From positions 419,009-483,008 of the forward strand of contig NZ_DS999411.1 in the NCBI RefSeq assembly GCF_000158175.1: 64,000 nucleotides of DNA, given 5' to 3'. Numbering within the stretch: position 1 is the stretch's first letter; every line of letters starts with the position of its first letter. The notes under the pieces were generated by a model. The model ran no database searches. It had not been told where the DNA came from and saw nothing but the letters and a program-made list of their open reading frames with translations. The position numbers were made by a program, and so were the translations under genes. This DNA comes from Luminiphilus syltensis NOR5-1B (GTDB lineage: Bacteria; Pseudomonadota; Gammaproteobacteria; Pseudomonadales; Halieaceae). Shown here piece by piece: positions 26,899 to 34,697 of this stretch.

Positions 26899-27015
26899 AT
26901 GGGACTTCGCTAAAACCCTTCCCGCCTCCCCAATGAGGACGATTGTCGGACCGTGGGTTTTCGAACCGACCAATGAGATGTCTTGCGAGCGCATCTAAAT
27001 CGCCCCCATCGCCGT

Positions 27016-27621
27016 ATGATGGTCATGCTACAAAAGACGTATTCAGCGCTGTTTTTATTATTGGCTTTGGGCTTCGGCTCTCCATCGATGGGCGGTCTAA
27101 TGAGCAACGATCAATTACTGGACGCGTTTGATACCGATGCCGGATGGATTGCGGTCAATGACAATGTGATGGGTGGGCGATCTCAGGGCGGTTTTGAGAT
27201 AGTCGATAGTCATTTGGTCTTCTCGGGCAGCATCAATACGAATGGCGGTGGTTTTTCGTCGATCCGACGACCGCTAACACCGGGTGAGCTGTCGAATACC
27301 GACGGCGTCAAGCTGAGGATAAAGGGGGACGGGCGCCGCTATCGCGTGACTCTGAGAACCGACGTGCGCTTCAGGGGGCGGACTGTGGCCTACCAGGGCA
27401 CGATCCCATCGACGCCGAAAGATACCTGGGTCGATGTCACGTTAGCTTATCGCGATTTTGTGCCCTCGGTATTTGGGCAGCGGGTTGCTGTACCCCCACT
27501 GCAACCGGCGACGGCCTGGTCATTGGGCTTTATCATCGCTGACGGTCAGGACGGCCCGTTCAAATTGATGGTGGATGAAATTGGCCTGATGATCGATGGC
27601 GCGACGGGATCTGGTTTTTAG
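27016..27621 (+). CDS. Secreted CIA30 (NDUFAF1-like) domain protein
   Basis: Starting at one of the ATG codons at 27016-27025, the protein has about 200 residues with a signal peptide (LFLLLALGFGSPSMG). The body reads as a CIA30 domain: WIAVNDNVMGGRSQGGFEI, FSGSINTNGGGFSSIRR and GRRYRVTLRTDVRF, then a final strand pair with LMVDEIGLM. CIA30 was named for a mitochondrial complex I assembly factor. Bacterial members are galactose-binding-fold proteins of unknown role, often secreted. The clustered start codons make the exact N-terminus uncertain by up to three residues. No partner gene is obvious nearby. Confidence 0.8.
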   Translation: MMVMLQKTYSALFLLLALGFGSPSMGGLMSNDQLLDAFDTDAGWIAVNDNVMGGRSQGGFEIVDSHLVFSGSINTNGGGFSSIRRPLTPGELSNTDGVKLRIKGDGRRYRVTLRTDVRFRGRTVAYQGTIPSTPKDTWVDVTLAYRDFVPSVFGQRVAVPPLQPATAWSLGFIIADGQDGPFKLMVDEIGLMIDGATGSGF

Positions 27622-27706
27622 CAGCTCTTCATGAACCCGAGGCGGGAACCGGTTCGACAAAATCATGTATCGCGTCGCCACAGCGAGTCCAGCGGACGTA
27701 TCCCTG

Positions 27707-27976
27707 TCAGTCAGACTCCCCCTTTACATCCTGAGCCTTGAGCTCACGAACCCGCTCAACCCCCTTGGTGCGCTGTACATAGATGACCTTTAGACTCGTC
27801 CGAATACTCTCCGCATCATCGCGCTCGGGATTGCGCTTCAGTTTTTCCTTCAGCGCTTTTTCTTTTTTCTTCAGCAGTTTTAATACTTTTCGAATCGCCT
27901 TGATCTCTTGCTTTTGGGTCTCTTCATCGGCGCCCTGAAATTCGGTCACGCGCGCGAGCAAACGTTTTAGCTTCAT
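27707..27976 (-). CDS. Small coiled-coil protein coupled to the Na/Pi cotransporter
   Basis: This 89-residue protein is rich in Lys, Arg and Glu and is predicted by eye to be almost wholly helical, with a heptad-like KAIRKVLKLLKKKEKALKEKL segment. It has no signal peptide or membrane helix. Its ATG overlaps the stop of the Na/Pi cotransporter gene by 4 bp, so translation is probably coupled. It might bind the PhoU-like domain of the transporter or RNA, but nothing in the sequence decides this. I do not recognise a named family. Confidence 0.65.
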   Translation of the reverse strand: MKLKRLLARVTEFQGADEETQKQEIKAIRKVLKLLKKKEKALKEKLKRNPERDDAESIRTSLKVIYVQRTKGVERVRELKAQDVKGESD

Positions 27977-29802
27977 GGTGATCCCCCTACTTGCGCTTTG
28001 GCGGAGTCCGTCGAGGATTGATCAGCCAGCTCACTGATATCCTCGTCGGTAAGTTGCATTTCCGTAGCACTGATTTCCCAATGGGATTGCCTGAGTACGC
28101 GAATGGCCTTCAGCAAGCGATCGCGTATCTCCTGTGCGTAATCCGAGTCGTTCATCAAGGAGGTGGCTATCGACGGTGGCATTCGCTGCTGTCGGATAAA
28201 GTCATCCAGCATTTCCGTCAGTCGCTGACTGTGCTGCTGCTGCTTGACTGCGATCGCATCGACAGCCAGCAGGGCCACCTCATAGGCATCCTCGGCAAGG
28301 GCGGCGCGACAATCCCGCAGTAGCTCGGCAAGCTCAAAACGTATCTGGTCGTAGCACTGCCGCACCGCGGGGTTGGCAGAAAGCCCATACCGCGTCAGAT
28401 TTTTGTGTAAATGCTTCACGCCCTTTACGACGACGACAATACTGCGACCGGCATCGCGCAGCTCGTAAAGCCCCTGCCCCGCCTGCCGCATATTCTCTCG
28501 CAACTGCGCGCGACCCACAAAACTCACTATCTCGCCATAAAGGCCCTTAATTTTATCTTCATAGGCATCGTCAACATCGAGTGGTATGACCCGGCGGGTC
28601 TGTTGCACCGCGACCGCCAGGCTCTCCTCACCGTCGATAGTCGAACGCTTGAGACTCAGGGCCAGTGAGCAAAGAGCAAAGGTATTATCGAGTAGATGCT
28701 CAACCTCTTTGCGCACGGCCTCAATCGCCGTTGCCGGTGTTTCGAGTGCATCGTTGAACAGATAACGCGGGTACTCGCGACCTTTGGGGCGCGTATTGAC
28801 CCAGCGGGTCAACACTGCGGCCAATGGGTTGACCAGGGGCCAGAACACCACGACACCCAGTACATTGAACAAGGTGTGGAACAAGGCAAGACGCAACAGG
28901 TAGTCATCTGCTGCAACGCCTATGAAACGAGCCATCGAATCCACCATCAGCGCGAACTGATCCAGAAAGACGATGGCGATCGCGGCACTGGTCACATTAA
29001 AGATGACGTGGGAGACCGCCAGGCGCTTTCCCCCGACATTCGCTGAGAAACTGCCGAGTATGATGGTGGCGGTACTACCTAAGTTGGCGCCAATCGCGAG
29101 GGCCAGTGCGTTCTCATAACTTACCTGACCGGCACTCAGCGCGGTAATGATGATCATCAGCGTGGCATGGCTCGACTGCATCACCACCGTCACCGCCGTA
29201 CCCACCAGGGTGTAGATCAAAACGCCACGCAACCCGCTGATCGCATAAGCCGATAGGTCAATGGTCGACTGTAGTGATTCAAACCCGGTTTTCATGTAAT
29301 GAATACCGAGAAACAGGAAGGAAAAGCCGAGCAGAATACTGCCCCAGGCCCGGGTTGATCGATTGCGGCGTAAACGGAACAGTGTTCCGAAAACGAGTAT
29401 AGGCATCGCGTAAGCCGCGATATCAACCTTCAAACCGAGACCTGCGATCAACCAGGCACCGGTCGTGGTGCCGATGTTGGCACCCATGATGATGCCAATA
29501 CCCGCGCTGAGCGTAATCATCTCTGAGCTGACAAACGAGACGGTGATGAGCGAAACCAGCGAACTTGATTGCATCAGCGAGGTCGTCACCACACCAAAAC
29601 CGACACTCTTCCACAACCGGTCGGTGGAAATGCGAAGCACGGCCTCCAGCGGCCCTCCAGCGAAGAAACGAAAGCCCTTTTCAAGGCTGAACATGCCGAA
29701 CATGAACAGCGCAATGCCCGTGGCGATCTCAAGAAAATCAGGGCTTAGCCAGAGCGCATAGGCGAGGCCGCACAACAATATGGGATTGATGATTCGGATC
29801 AT
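27973..29802 (-). CDS. Na/Pi cotransporter family protein with PhoU-like domain
   Basis: From the ATG at 29802 (GGAGAGG upstream) the protein has 609 residues. An ATG 18 bp earlier is less likely. The first half holds two inverted Na/Pi cotransporter repeats with signature stretches TSLMQSSSLVSLITVSF and VVMQSSHATLMIIIT, each with the QSS motif, and GANIGTTTGAW and GANLGSTATIIL. The second half is a cytoplasmic PhoU-like helical region. This is the YjbB/NptA-type layout, and E. coli YjbB exports phosphate. It is an inner-membrane protein. The direction of transport is not readable. The next gene overlaps by 4 bp. Confidence 0.9.
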   Translation of the reverse strand: MIRIINPILLCGLAYALWLSPDFLEIATGIALFMFGMFSLEKGFRFFAGGPLEAVLRISTDRLWKSVGFGVVTTSLMQSSSLVSLITVSFVSSEMITLSAGIGIIMGANIGTTTGAWLIAGLGLKVDIAAYAMPILVFGTLFRLRRNRSTRAWGSILLGFSFLFLGIHYMKTGFESLQSTIDLSAYAISGLRGVLIYTLVGTAVTVVMQSSHATLMIIITALSAGQVSYENALALAIGANLGSTATIILGSFSANVGGKRLAVSHVIFNVTSAAIAIVFLDQFALMVDSMARFIGVAADDYLLRLALFHTLFNVLGVVVFWPLVNPLAAVLTRWVNTRPKGREYPRYLFNDALETPATAIEAVRKEVEHLLDNTFALCSLALSLKRSTIDGEESLAVAVQQTRRVIPLDVDDAYEDKIKGLYGEIVSFVGRAQLRENMRQAGQGLYELRDAGRSIVVVVKGVKHLHKNLTRYGLSANPAVRQCYDQIRFELAELLRDCRAALAEDAYEVALLAVDAIAVKQQQHSQRLTEMLDDFIRQQRMPPSIATSLMNDSDYAQEIRDRLLKAIRVLRQSHWEISATEMQLTDEDISELADQSSTDSAKAQVGGSP

Positions 29803-29860
29803 CCCACCTCTCCATCGCATGAGTGACTAATACACGTCATCGATACGCCTCTGAAAAATC

Positions 29861-30034
29861 GTGCACCGCCTTACCCTGCATTGCTGCGAAGCGGTCATCC
29901 CCTCTGAGCGACTGCTTGTTTATCAGGTGAGCGAAGGCGGAACCGTCTACGACTTTCTCACTGTACCTGTACCCGTACCCGACACCGGCTTCCCTCGACC
30001 TCATGACCGCATCGAAGTCTGGGATAAGATCTAA
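29861..30034 (+). CDS. Candidate small ORF, possibly a gene remnant
   Basis: A 57-codon frame from GTG to TAA fills most of the gap between the Na/Pi and ilvD genes, on the opposite strand to both. Its translation is protein-like (RLLVYQVSEGGTVYDFLTVPV then PHDRIEVWDKI), but there is no ribosome-binding site. A stop lies three codons before the GTG. It could be a small protein or the end of a decayed gene. I do not recognise a family. Confidence 0.3.
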   Translation: MHRLTLHCCEAVIPSERLLVYQVSEGGTVYDFLTVPVPVPDTGFPRPHDRIEVWDKI

Positions 30035-30054
30035 GGCAAGACCTGAAAAAAGCC

Positions 30055-31740
30055 TCAGGACCCCTCGCCATCAAGCACGGCACCGTAGGCGGCGCTCGCC
30101 GCGTTGCGGGCAAATTTCGCGAGCACCCCGCGGGTGTAACGCGGTGGCGGCTTAACCCAGTTGGCCCGGCGCCGCTCAATCTCCGCCTTCGGCACCTCGA
30201 GGTTCAGCAGCAGCTGGTGGGCATCGATAGTGATCGTATCGCCATCTTCAACCAGCGCGATCAAGCCGCCCGCGTAGGCCTCTGGCGCCACGTGCCCAAC
30301 AACCATGCCCCAGGTGCCGCCGGAAAAACGGCCATCGGTAATCAACCCTACCGACTCACCCAGACCCTGCCCTACCAGCGCACCCGTGGGTGCCAGCATC
30401 TCGGGCATGCCCGGACCGCCCTTCGGGCCGAGGTAGCGCAATACCACCACATCGCCGGCTTTAATCTGCCCCGCAAGAATAGCTTCGAGCGCCGACTGCT
30501 CGTCGTCAAACACCCGCGCGGGACCGGTGATCTGAGGATTCTTGAGCCCGGTGATCTTGGCAACAGCGCCCTCTTCCGCAAGATTTCCACGCAAAATCGC
30601 CAGGTGACCTTCGGCATACATGGGCTTTTCGATGGGGCGGATCACACTCTGATCCGCCGGTGGTGTTGCAGGAATATCGGCGAGATTTTCCGCCACGGTT
30701 TTACCGGTGATCGTCATACAGTCGCCGTGCAGTAGCCCGGCCTCGAGCAAAATCTTCATGACCTGGGGAATGCCACCGGCGCGATGCAGGTCGATCGCCA
30801 GGTATTTCCCACTGGGCTTCAGATCACAGATCACCGGAATCTTGCGCCGCACACGCTCAAAATCATCGATGTTCCACTCGATTTCGCCGGCGTGGGCGAT
30901 CGCCAGAAAATGCAGCACTGCGTTGGTGGACCCGCCGGTGGCCATAATCACGGCCACGGCGTTTTCCAGCGCCTCGCGGGTCATGATATCCCGCGGCTTC
31001 AGATCGAGTCGTACCGCCTCAACCAGCGCCGTCGCCGCCTGCTGGGCGTAGTCTTTGATCTCGTCCTCGACATTGGCCATGGTGGAGGAGTAAGGCAGGC
31101 TTAAGCCGAGCGCTTCAAAGGCCGAACTCATGGTATTGGCGGTATACATTCCGCCGCAGGACCCTGTACCCGGGATCGCATTGCGCTCGATGGCGAGCAG
31201 ATCTTCATCCTTGATGCGCCCCGCCGCATGCTCGCCAACGGCCTCGAAGACGCTGACGATATTGAGGTCCTCGCCGTTGAGACGCCCGGGCAGAATGGTG
31301 CCGCCGTAAACAAAGATCGACGGCACGTTGGCACGCAGCATGCCCATCATGCCACCGGGCATATTCTTGTCGCAGCCACCGATAACGAGTACGCCATCCA
31401 TCCACTGGCCGCCGACGCAGGTCTCGATACAGTCGGCGATGACCTCACGGGAGACCAGCGAGTACTTCATCCCCTCGGTGCCCATGGACATGCCATCGGA
31501 GATGGTTGGGGTACCAAAGATCTGTGGATTTGCACCCGCCTCCTTAAGCCCGATCTCAGCCGCGTCAGCCAACACTTGCAAACCGGCATTACACGGCGTG
31601 ATGGTCGAGTGGGCATTGGCGATACCCACCATGGGCTTCTTGAAATCCTCTGCCTTGTAACCCATGCCGTAGTACATGGAGCGATTGGGGGCGCGTTGAA
31701 CACCCTCGGTAATATTTTTTGAGCGCCGGTTGCTGGCCAT
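30055..31740 (-). CDS. ilvD: Dihydroxy-acid dehydratase
   Basis: The 561-residue protein is IlvD, which removes water from 2,3-dihydroxy-3-methylvalerate and 2,3-dihydroxyisovalerate in isoleucine and valine synthesis, in the cytoplasm. Iron-sulfur cluster and metal features are visible: [27 protein letters not shown], and the C-terminal [13 protein letters not shown] catalytic loop. Length suits the short [2Fe-2S]-type bacterial and plant forms (about 560 residues) better than the 616-residue E. coli enzyme. It begins with [13 protein letters not shown] and is divergent from the alkyltransferase-like gene. No other ilv gene is nearby and I see no attenuator-like leader. Confidence 0.95.
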   Translation of the reverse strand: MASNRRSKNITEGVQRAPNRSMYYGMGYKAEDFKKPMVGIANAHSTITPCNAGLQVLADAAEIGLKEAGANPQIFGTPTISDGMSMGTEGMKYSLVSREVIADCIETCVGGQWMDGVLVIGGCDKNMPGGMMGMLRANVPSIFVYGGTILPGRLNGEDLNIVSVFEAVGEHAAGRIKDEDLLAIERNAIPGTGSCGGMYTANTMSSAFEALGLSLPYSSTMANVEDEIKDYAQQAATALVEAVRLDLKPRDIMTREALENAVAVIMATGGSTNAVLHFLAIAHAGEIEWNIDDFERVRRKIPVICDLKPSGKYLAIDLHRAGGIPQVMKILLEAGLLHGDCMTITGKTVAENLADIPATPPADQSVIRPIEKPMYAEGHLAILRGNLAEEGAVAKITGLKNPQITGPARVFDDEQSALEAILAGQIKAGDVVVLRYLGPKGGPGMPEMLAPTGALVGQGLGESVGLITDGRFSGGTWGMVVGHVAPEAYAGGLIALVEDGDTITIDAHQLLLNLEVPKAEIERRRANWVKPPPRYTRGVLAKFARNAASAAYGAVLDGEGS

Positions 31741-31923
31741 GACAAATTCCTTTGGTCTTATAAACGACGATTAACCCCTCAGGGCCTGTGGTCGCCTGAT
31801 CGCGGTGTTAATCTTATTTCGGTCGATAGTTTACGCCATGAAGACACCGCATTGGTGACCAATCACAAACTCTGGAGCGCTACTGACTGTGAACTGCACT
31901 GCTGTGAAATACACCGCTATGAA

Positions 31924-32250
31924 ATGGCACACAATACAATGGCCCGCTGTATGAGCACCCTGCTCGACCCTACTCGCGTGCACACCGTGGTCGCCCGGAT
32001 ACCCGAAGGCCGGGTGGCCTCCTACGGACAAATCGCCGAACTTGCCGGCTATCCCCGTCGAGCGCGCTGGATCGGCAAAGTCCTGTCGGCAATCCCCTCA
32101 GACTCCGCGCTACCCTGGCATCGGGTCATCGCGAGCAGCGGTCAAATCACCTGCCCAAGAGCACAGGATGCCGCCCAACGACTCAAAGCGGAGGGGGTAT
32201 CGGTGTCCAAACGTCGGGTCTCTCTGACACGCTATCGCTGGCAGCCATAA
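31924..32250 (+). CDS. Alkyltransferase-like protein (ATL, MGMT family)
   Basis: This is a 108-residue DNA-binding domain of the O6-methylguanine-DNA methyltransferase family, with the helix-turn-helix segment VASYGQIAELAGYPRRAR and the active-site motif PWHRV. In true methyltransferases this is PCHRV. Trp in place of Cys defines ATL proteins, which bind O6-alkylguanine without repairing it and hand it to nucleotide excision repair. Several Met codons lie between 31924 and 31951 and none has a good ribosome-binding site, so the start is uncertain. A strong terminator follows directly. E. coli YbaZ/Atl is the nearest named relative I recognise. Confidence 0.85.
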   Translation: MAHNTMARCMSTLLDPTRVHTVVARIPEGRVASYGQIAELAGYPRRARWIGKVLSAIPSDSALPWHRVIASSGQITCPRAQDAAQRLKAEGVSVSKRRVSLTRYRWQP

Positions 32251-32274
32251 AAAAACCCGCCGAAGCGGGTTTTT
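32251..32274. terminator. Bidirectional intrinsic terminator
   Basis: AAAAACCCGC and GCGGGTTTTT form a perfect 10-bp stem around a CGAA tetraloop, directly after the ATL stop and 18 bp after the tolC-like stop on the other strand. The T-run on each strand makes it a terminator for both convergent genes. Confidence 0.9.
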
Positions 32275-32291
32275 CTGATCACAGTCTTTGT

Positions 32292-33782
32292 TTACCAGCC
32301 TTCTGCTGAACCCTGAGCAGCGCCATCCAATCCTTCGGCACTATCAGCGCGGGCGTTCAAACGCTCGAAGATCGCCTCTTCGTCAATGATGATTTCCTGA
32401 GGCACACCGGCGGGGCAGTTGGGAATTTCCTCTTTATCCTCGCGCACGAGATCCAGCTCCAACTCGGCGATTTTGTCCGCGTTGAAACCCTTGGCATCCA
32501 GTGCCCGTGTCAAGGCACCCATTTCCGCAAGCGTTGAGGCCTGTGCCGCAATCAGCTGGGTGCGCGCCGAAACCAGGGCACGCTGGGTATCAAAGTATTC
32601 GTTCTGCGAGTCGAGCAAATCGAGCAAGGTGCGCTGGCCGAGGTCAAACTGATCGTTGTAAGCGCGCCGGGTATTGTCCTGTGCATCCAGCTGTTGCTGC
32701 AGATAGACCACCTGCTGCTCAAGGGCCTTGACGTTGTTGAACGCCACCATCACCTGCTGGCGCACATTGAGGCAGGCCTGCTTGCGGGTTTCCACCGCCG
32801 AGTAATACAAGTTGGAGAACTCCCGACGTCGCGCACTGTCGGTGCCACCGCGATACAGGTTGTAGTTCATGACCAGCTCTACGGCCTGCAGATCGTAGTC
32901 GCCGCGGAAGCCATCGGTGTTTTCTTCTTCCTCATTGCGATAGCGCAACTCGATACGCGGGAACATCGGTCCGCGGGAGGCATTGAGGGTTTCCCGCGCC
33001 GAGCGCAGTTCCTCGATAGCGACATTCACCAGCGGGCTGCGCTCGTAAGCCAGACGCAGTGCCTCATCACGCATAGAGGGAATAGCACTGGCAGGTAGCA
33101 TTGGCATCGGCAGGCCATCTCCTGGCAGTTCGCCGACCACCCTTTGGAACTCGGTGCGGGTGTCGTGGAGGTTGGTGACCTCGGTCAGCAGGTTGGATTC
33201 TGCGAGAGCCAGACGCGCGGTTGCCTGCTCAAGATCAACCCGCTGGCTGACGCCGCCCTCGGCGCGCTCAGCAATCTTGTTGTAGACCTGCCGGTGAACC
33301 ACATAATTTTCTTCGGCATAGGAGACCAGGTTCTGGAACAAAACGGTATCGAGGTAAGAGCGGGTCGCGTCCAGCGCAATATTCTGTGCTGCGGAATCAA
33401 AATCGTAATAACGCGCCAGCTTCTCGTAGCCCCGTGCACGCGCCCGATCCCGGGTCTGGAAGCCATCAAACAACAACTGGGTAATGCTGAAGCGCACCGC
33501 ATCACGATCGTACTCACCAAAATCATTTAACGGCGTCTCTCGCTCTTCCCACCCGTATTCGGCATTCAAATCGACGCTGGGGTACATTCCCCCTTCGGCG
33601 GCACGCTGACCTTCACGCGCGGCCTCAAAGTCGTAGTAGGCGGAGCTGACAGCCGGGTTCTTGATCAACGCCGTGGCAATGGCCTGACCAAACGTGGTGA
33701 CACTTTGCGCCGAGGCGACGGAGCTGCCCAGCGCTGCCACGGAAAGAACGGCGGCGCTGATCACTGTTTTGTTGTATTTCAT
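32292..33782 (-). CDS. TolC family outer-membrane channel (LapE-like)
   Basis: At 496 residues with a signal peptide ending in SSVASA, this is a TolC-type outer-membrane efflux protein. It shows the long helical repeats of the family (YDFEAAREGQRAAEGGMYPSVDL in the first half and YNDQFDLGQRTLLDLLDSQNEYF in the second), and the FDLGQRTLLDLLD segment is typical of type I secretion channels. AAGGAG lies just before the ATG. It is divergent from the lapG-like gene across 195 bp. The exporter and adaptor genes lie further along the window, so it is the likely third part of the adhesin exporter and the site where the retained adhesin is plugged. Confidence 0.92.
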   Translation of the reverse strand: MKYNKTVISAAVLSVAALGSSVASAQSVTTFGQAIATALIKNPAVSSAYYDFEAAREGQRAAEGGMYPSVDLNAEYGWEERETPLNDFGEYDRDAVRFSITQLLFDGFQTRDRARARGYEKLARYYDFDSAAQNIALDATRSYLDTVLFQNLVSYAEENYVVHRQVYNKIAERAEGGVSQRVDLEQATARLALAESNLLTEVTNLHDTRTEFQRVVGELPGDGLPMPMLPASAIPSMRDEALRLAYERSPLVNVAIEELRSARETLNASRGPMFPRIELRYRNEEEENTDGFRGDYDLQAVELVMNYNLYRGGTDSARRREFSNLYYSAVETRKQACLNVRQQVMVAFNNVKALEQQVVYLQQQLDAQDNTRRAYNDQFDLGQRTLLDLLDSQNEYFDTQRALVSARTQLIAAQASTLAEMGALTRALDAKGFNADKIAELELDLVREDKEEIPNCPAGVPQEIIIDEEAIFERLNARADSAEGLDGAAQGSAEGW

Positions 33783-33881
33783 GGTTGCTCCTTGACCCTA
33801 TCCATTGCGGGTTTGTGGCTCTACACTATCTCCAAAATCCCGAGAGGTTCCTTGTTTTGTGCTTATTTGTCCTGTTACCAC

Positions 33882-33893
33882 CTGTCACGACAG
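33882..33893. promoter_or_regulatory. Inverted repeat in the tolC-lapG intergenic region
   Basis: CTGTC and GACAG arms around AC lie about 100 bp upstream of the tolC-like start. This could be a regulator site, but short repeats of this kind occur by chance. Confidence 0.25.
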
Positions 33894-33924
33894 TAACTGC
33901 AATTAGACCAACGTCTACGCAGTC

Positions 33925-33940
33925 TAGTACCTAGGTACTA
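33925..33940. promoter_or_regulatory. 16-bp perfect palindrome, candidate operator between tolC and lapG genes
   Basis: TAGTACCTAGGTACTA reads the same on both strands and overlaps a TATAAA (33939-33944) that could be the -10 of the lapG-lapD transcript. Its dyad symmetry suits a dimeric helix-turn-helix regulator, and the LuxR-type protein encoded at 42891-43511 is an obvious candidate. I do not see another copy upstream of the adhesin or exporter genes. Confidence 0.5.
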
Positions 33941-33977
33941 TAAAGTGAAATCAATGCGAAAGCACTGAATTGCAAAC

Positions 33978-34688
33978 GTGACCGTGTTCACACTTTTTGG
34001 CACCCGGCGACGGCTCTCAATCAAGGGTTTGTTACCGTTAGTTGCCCTTTGCACTCTCTTTTTGTTGATTTTCAGCCTTTCGCTGCGTTCTGCCGGGATC
34101 GATATCGATCGTTTGCAGCGACTGGCTTTTGAAAACTACGGGGACTCGGGCAGGGAAACGGTTGCGAAATGGCATGAAATGGTCGGCGCGACCCGAGGTA
34201 AGCCAACCCAACAACAACTGACCCGGGTAAATGATTTTTTTAATACCCGGATTCGCTGGCTGAGCGATCAGGATATTTATAGCGTCGACGATCACTGGGC
34301 AACGCCCCTTGAGACCATGGGGCGCCTTGCCGGCGATTGCGAAGACTTTGTCATCGCCAAGTACGTGTCGCTCATTTTGGCGGGGGTATCTCCCGAGTCC
34401 CTGCGGCTGATCTATGTCAAAGCCCGGGCGCCGGGGAGACCACCGGAGGCCCATATGGTACTCGCCTGGTACGAAACACCCGGATCGGAGCCCCTGATTC
34501 TCGACAATATGAACCTGGCTATCCGGCCCGCCAGCAAGCGTGCCGACCTCACTCCCATCTTCAGCTTCAATGGCGACGGGCTGTGGCTCGCCAGTAAGAA
34601 AACAAATGCAACCCCCGTGGCGCGGATCACACGCTGGCGACTGGTCTTGCAAACCATGCGACAGGAAGGGATTGATCCCGGATTTTAG
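33978..34688 (+). CDS. lapG: LapG-type periplasmic cysteine protease
   Basis: This 236-residue protein has an N-terminal membrane or signal segment (residues 16-37) and a bacterial transglutaminase-like cysteine protease domain. The catalytic triad is Cys121 in AGDCEDF, His159 in EAHMVLAW and Asp176 in LILDNM. Asp120 and Glu122 beside the Cys match the calcium-binding pair of Pseudomonas LapG. The family cuts the retention module of a LapA-type adhesin in the periplasm and so releases cells from a biofilm. A target with a TAAG site is encoded nearby. The start is GTG, and the next gene begins 9 bp downstream, so lapG and lapD form an operon. Confidence 0.93.
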   Translation: MTVFTLFGTRRRLSIKGLLPLVALCTLFLLIFSLSLRSAGIDIDRLQRLAFENYGDSGRETVAKWHEMVGATRGKPTQQQLTRVNDFFNTRIRWLSDQDIYSVDDHWATPLETMGRLAGDCEDFVIAKYVSLILAGVSPESLRLIYVKARAPGRPPEAHMVLAWYETPGSEPLILDNMNLAIRPASKRADLTPIFSFNGDGLWLASKKTNATPVARITRWRLVLQTMRQEGIDPGF

Positions 34689-34697
34689 GAGTACGTT

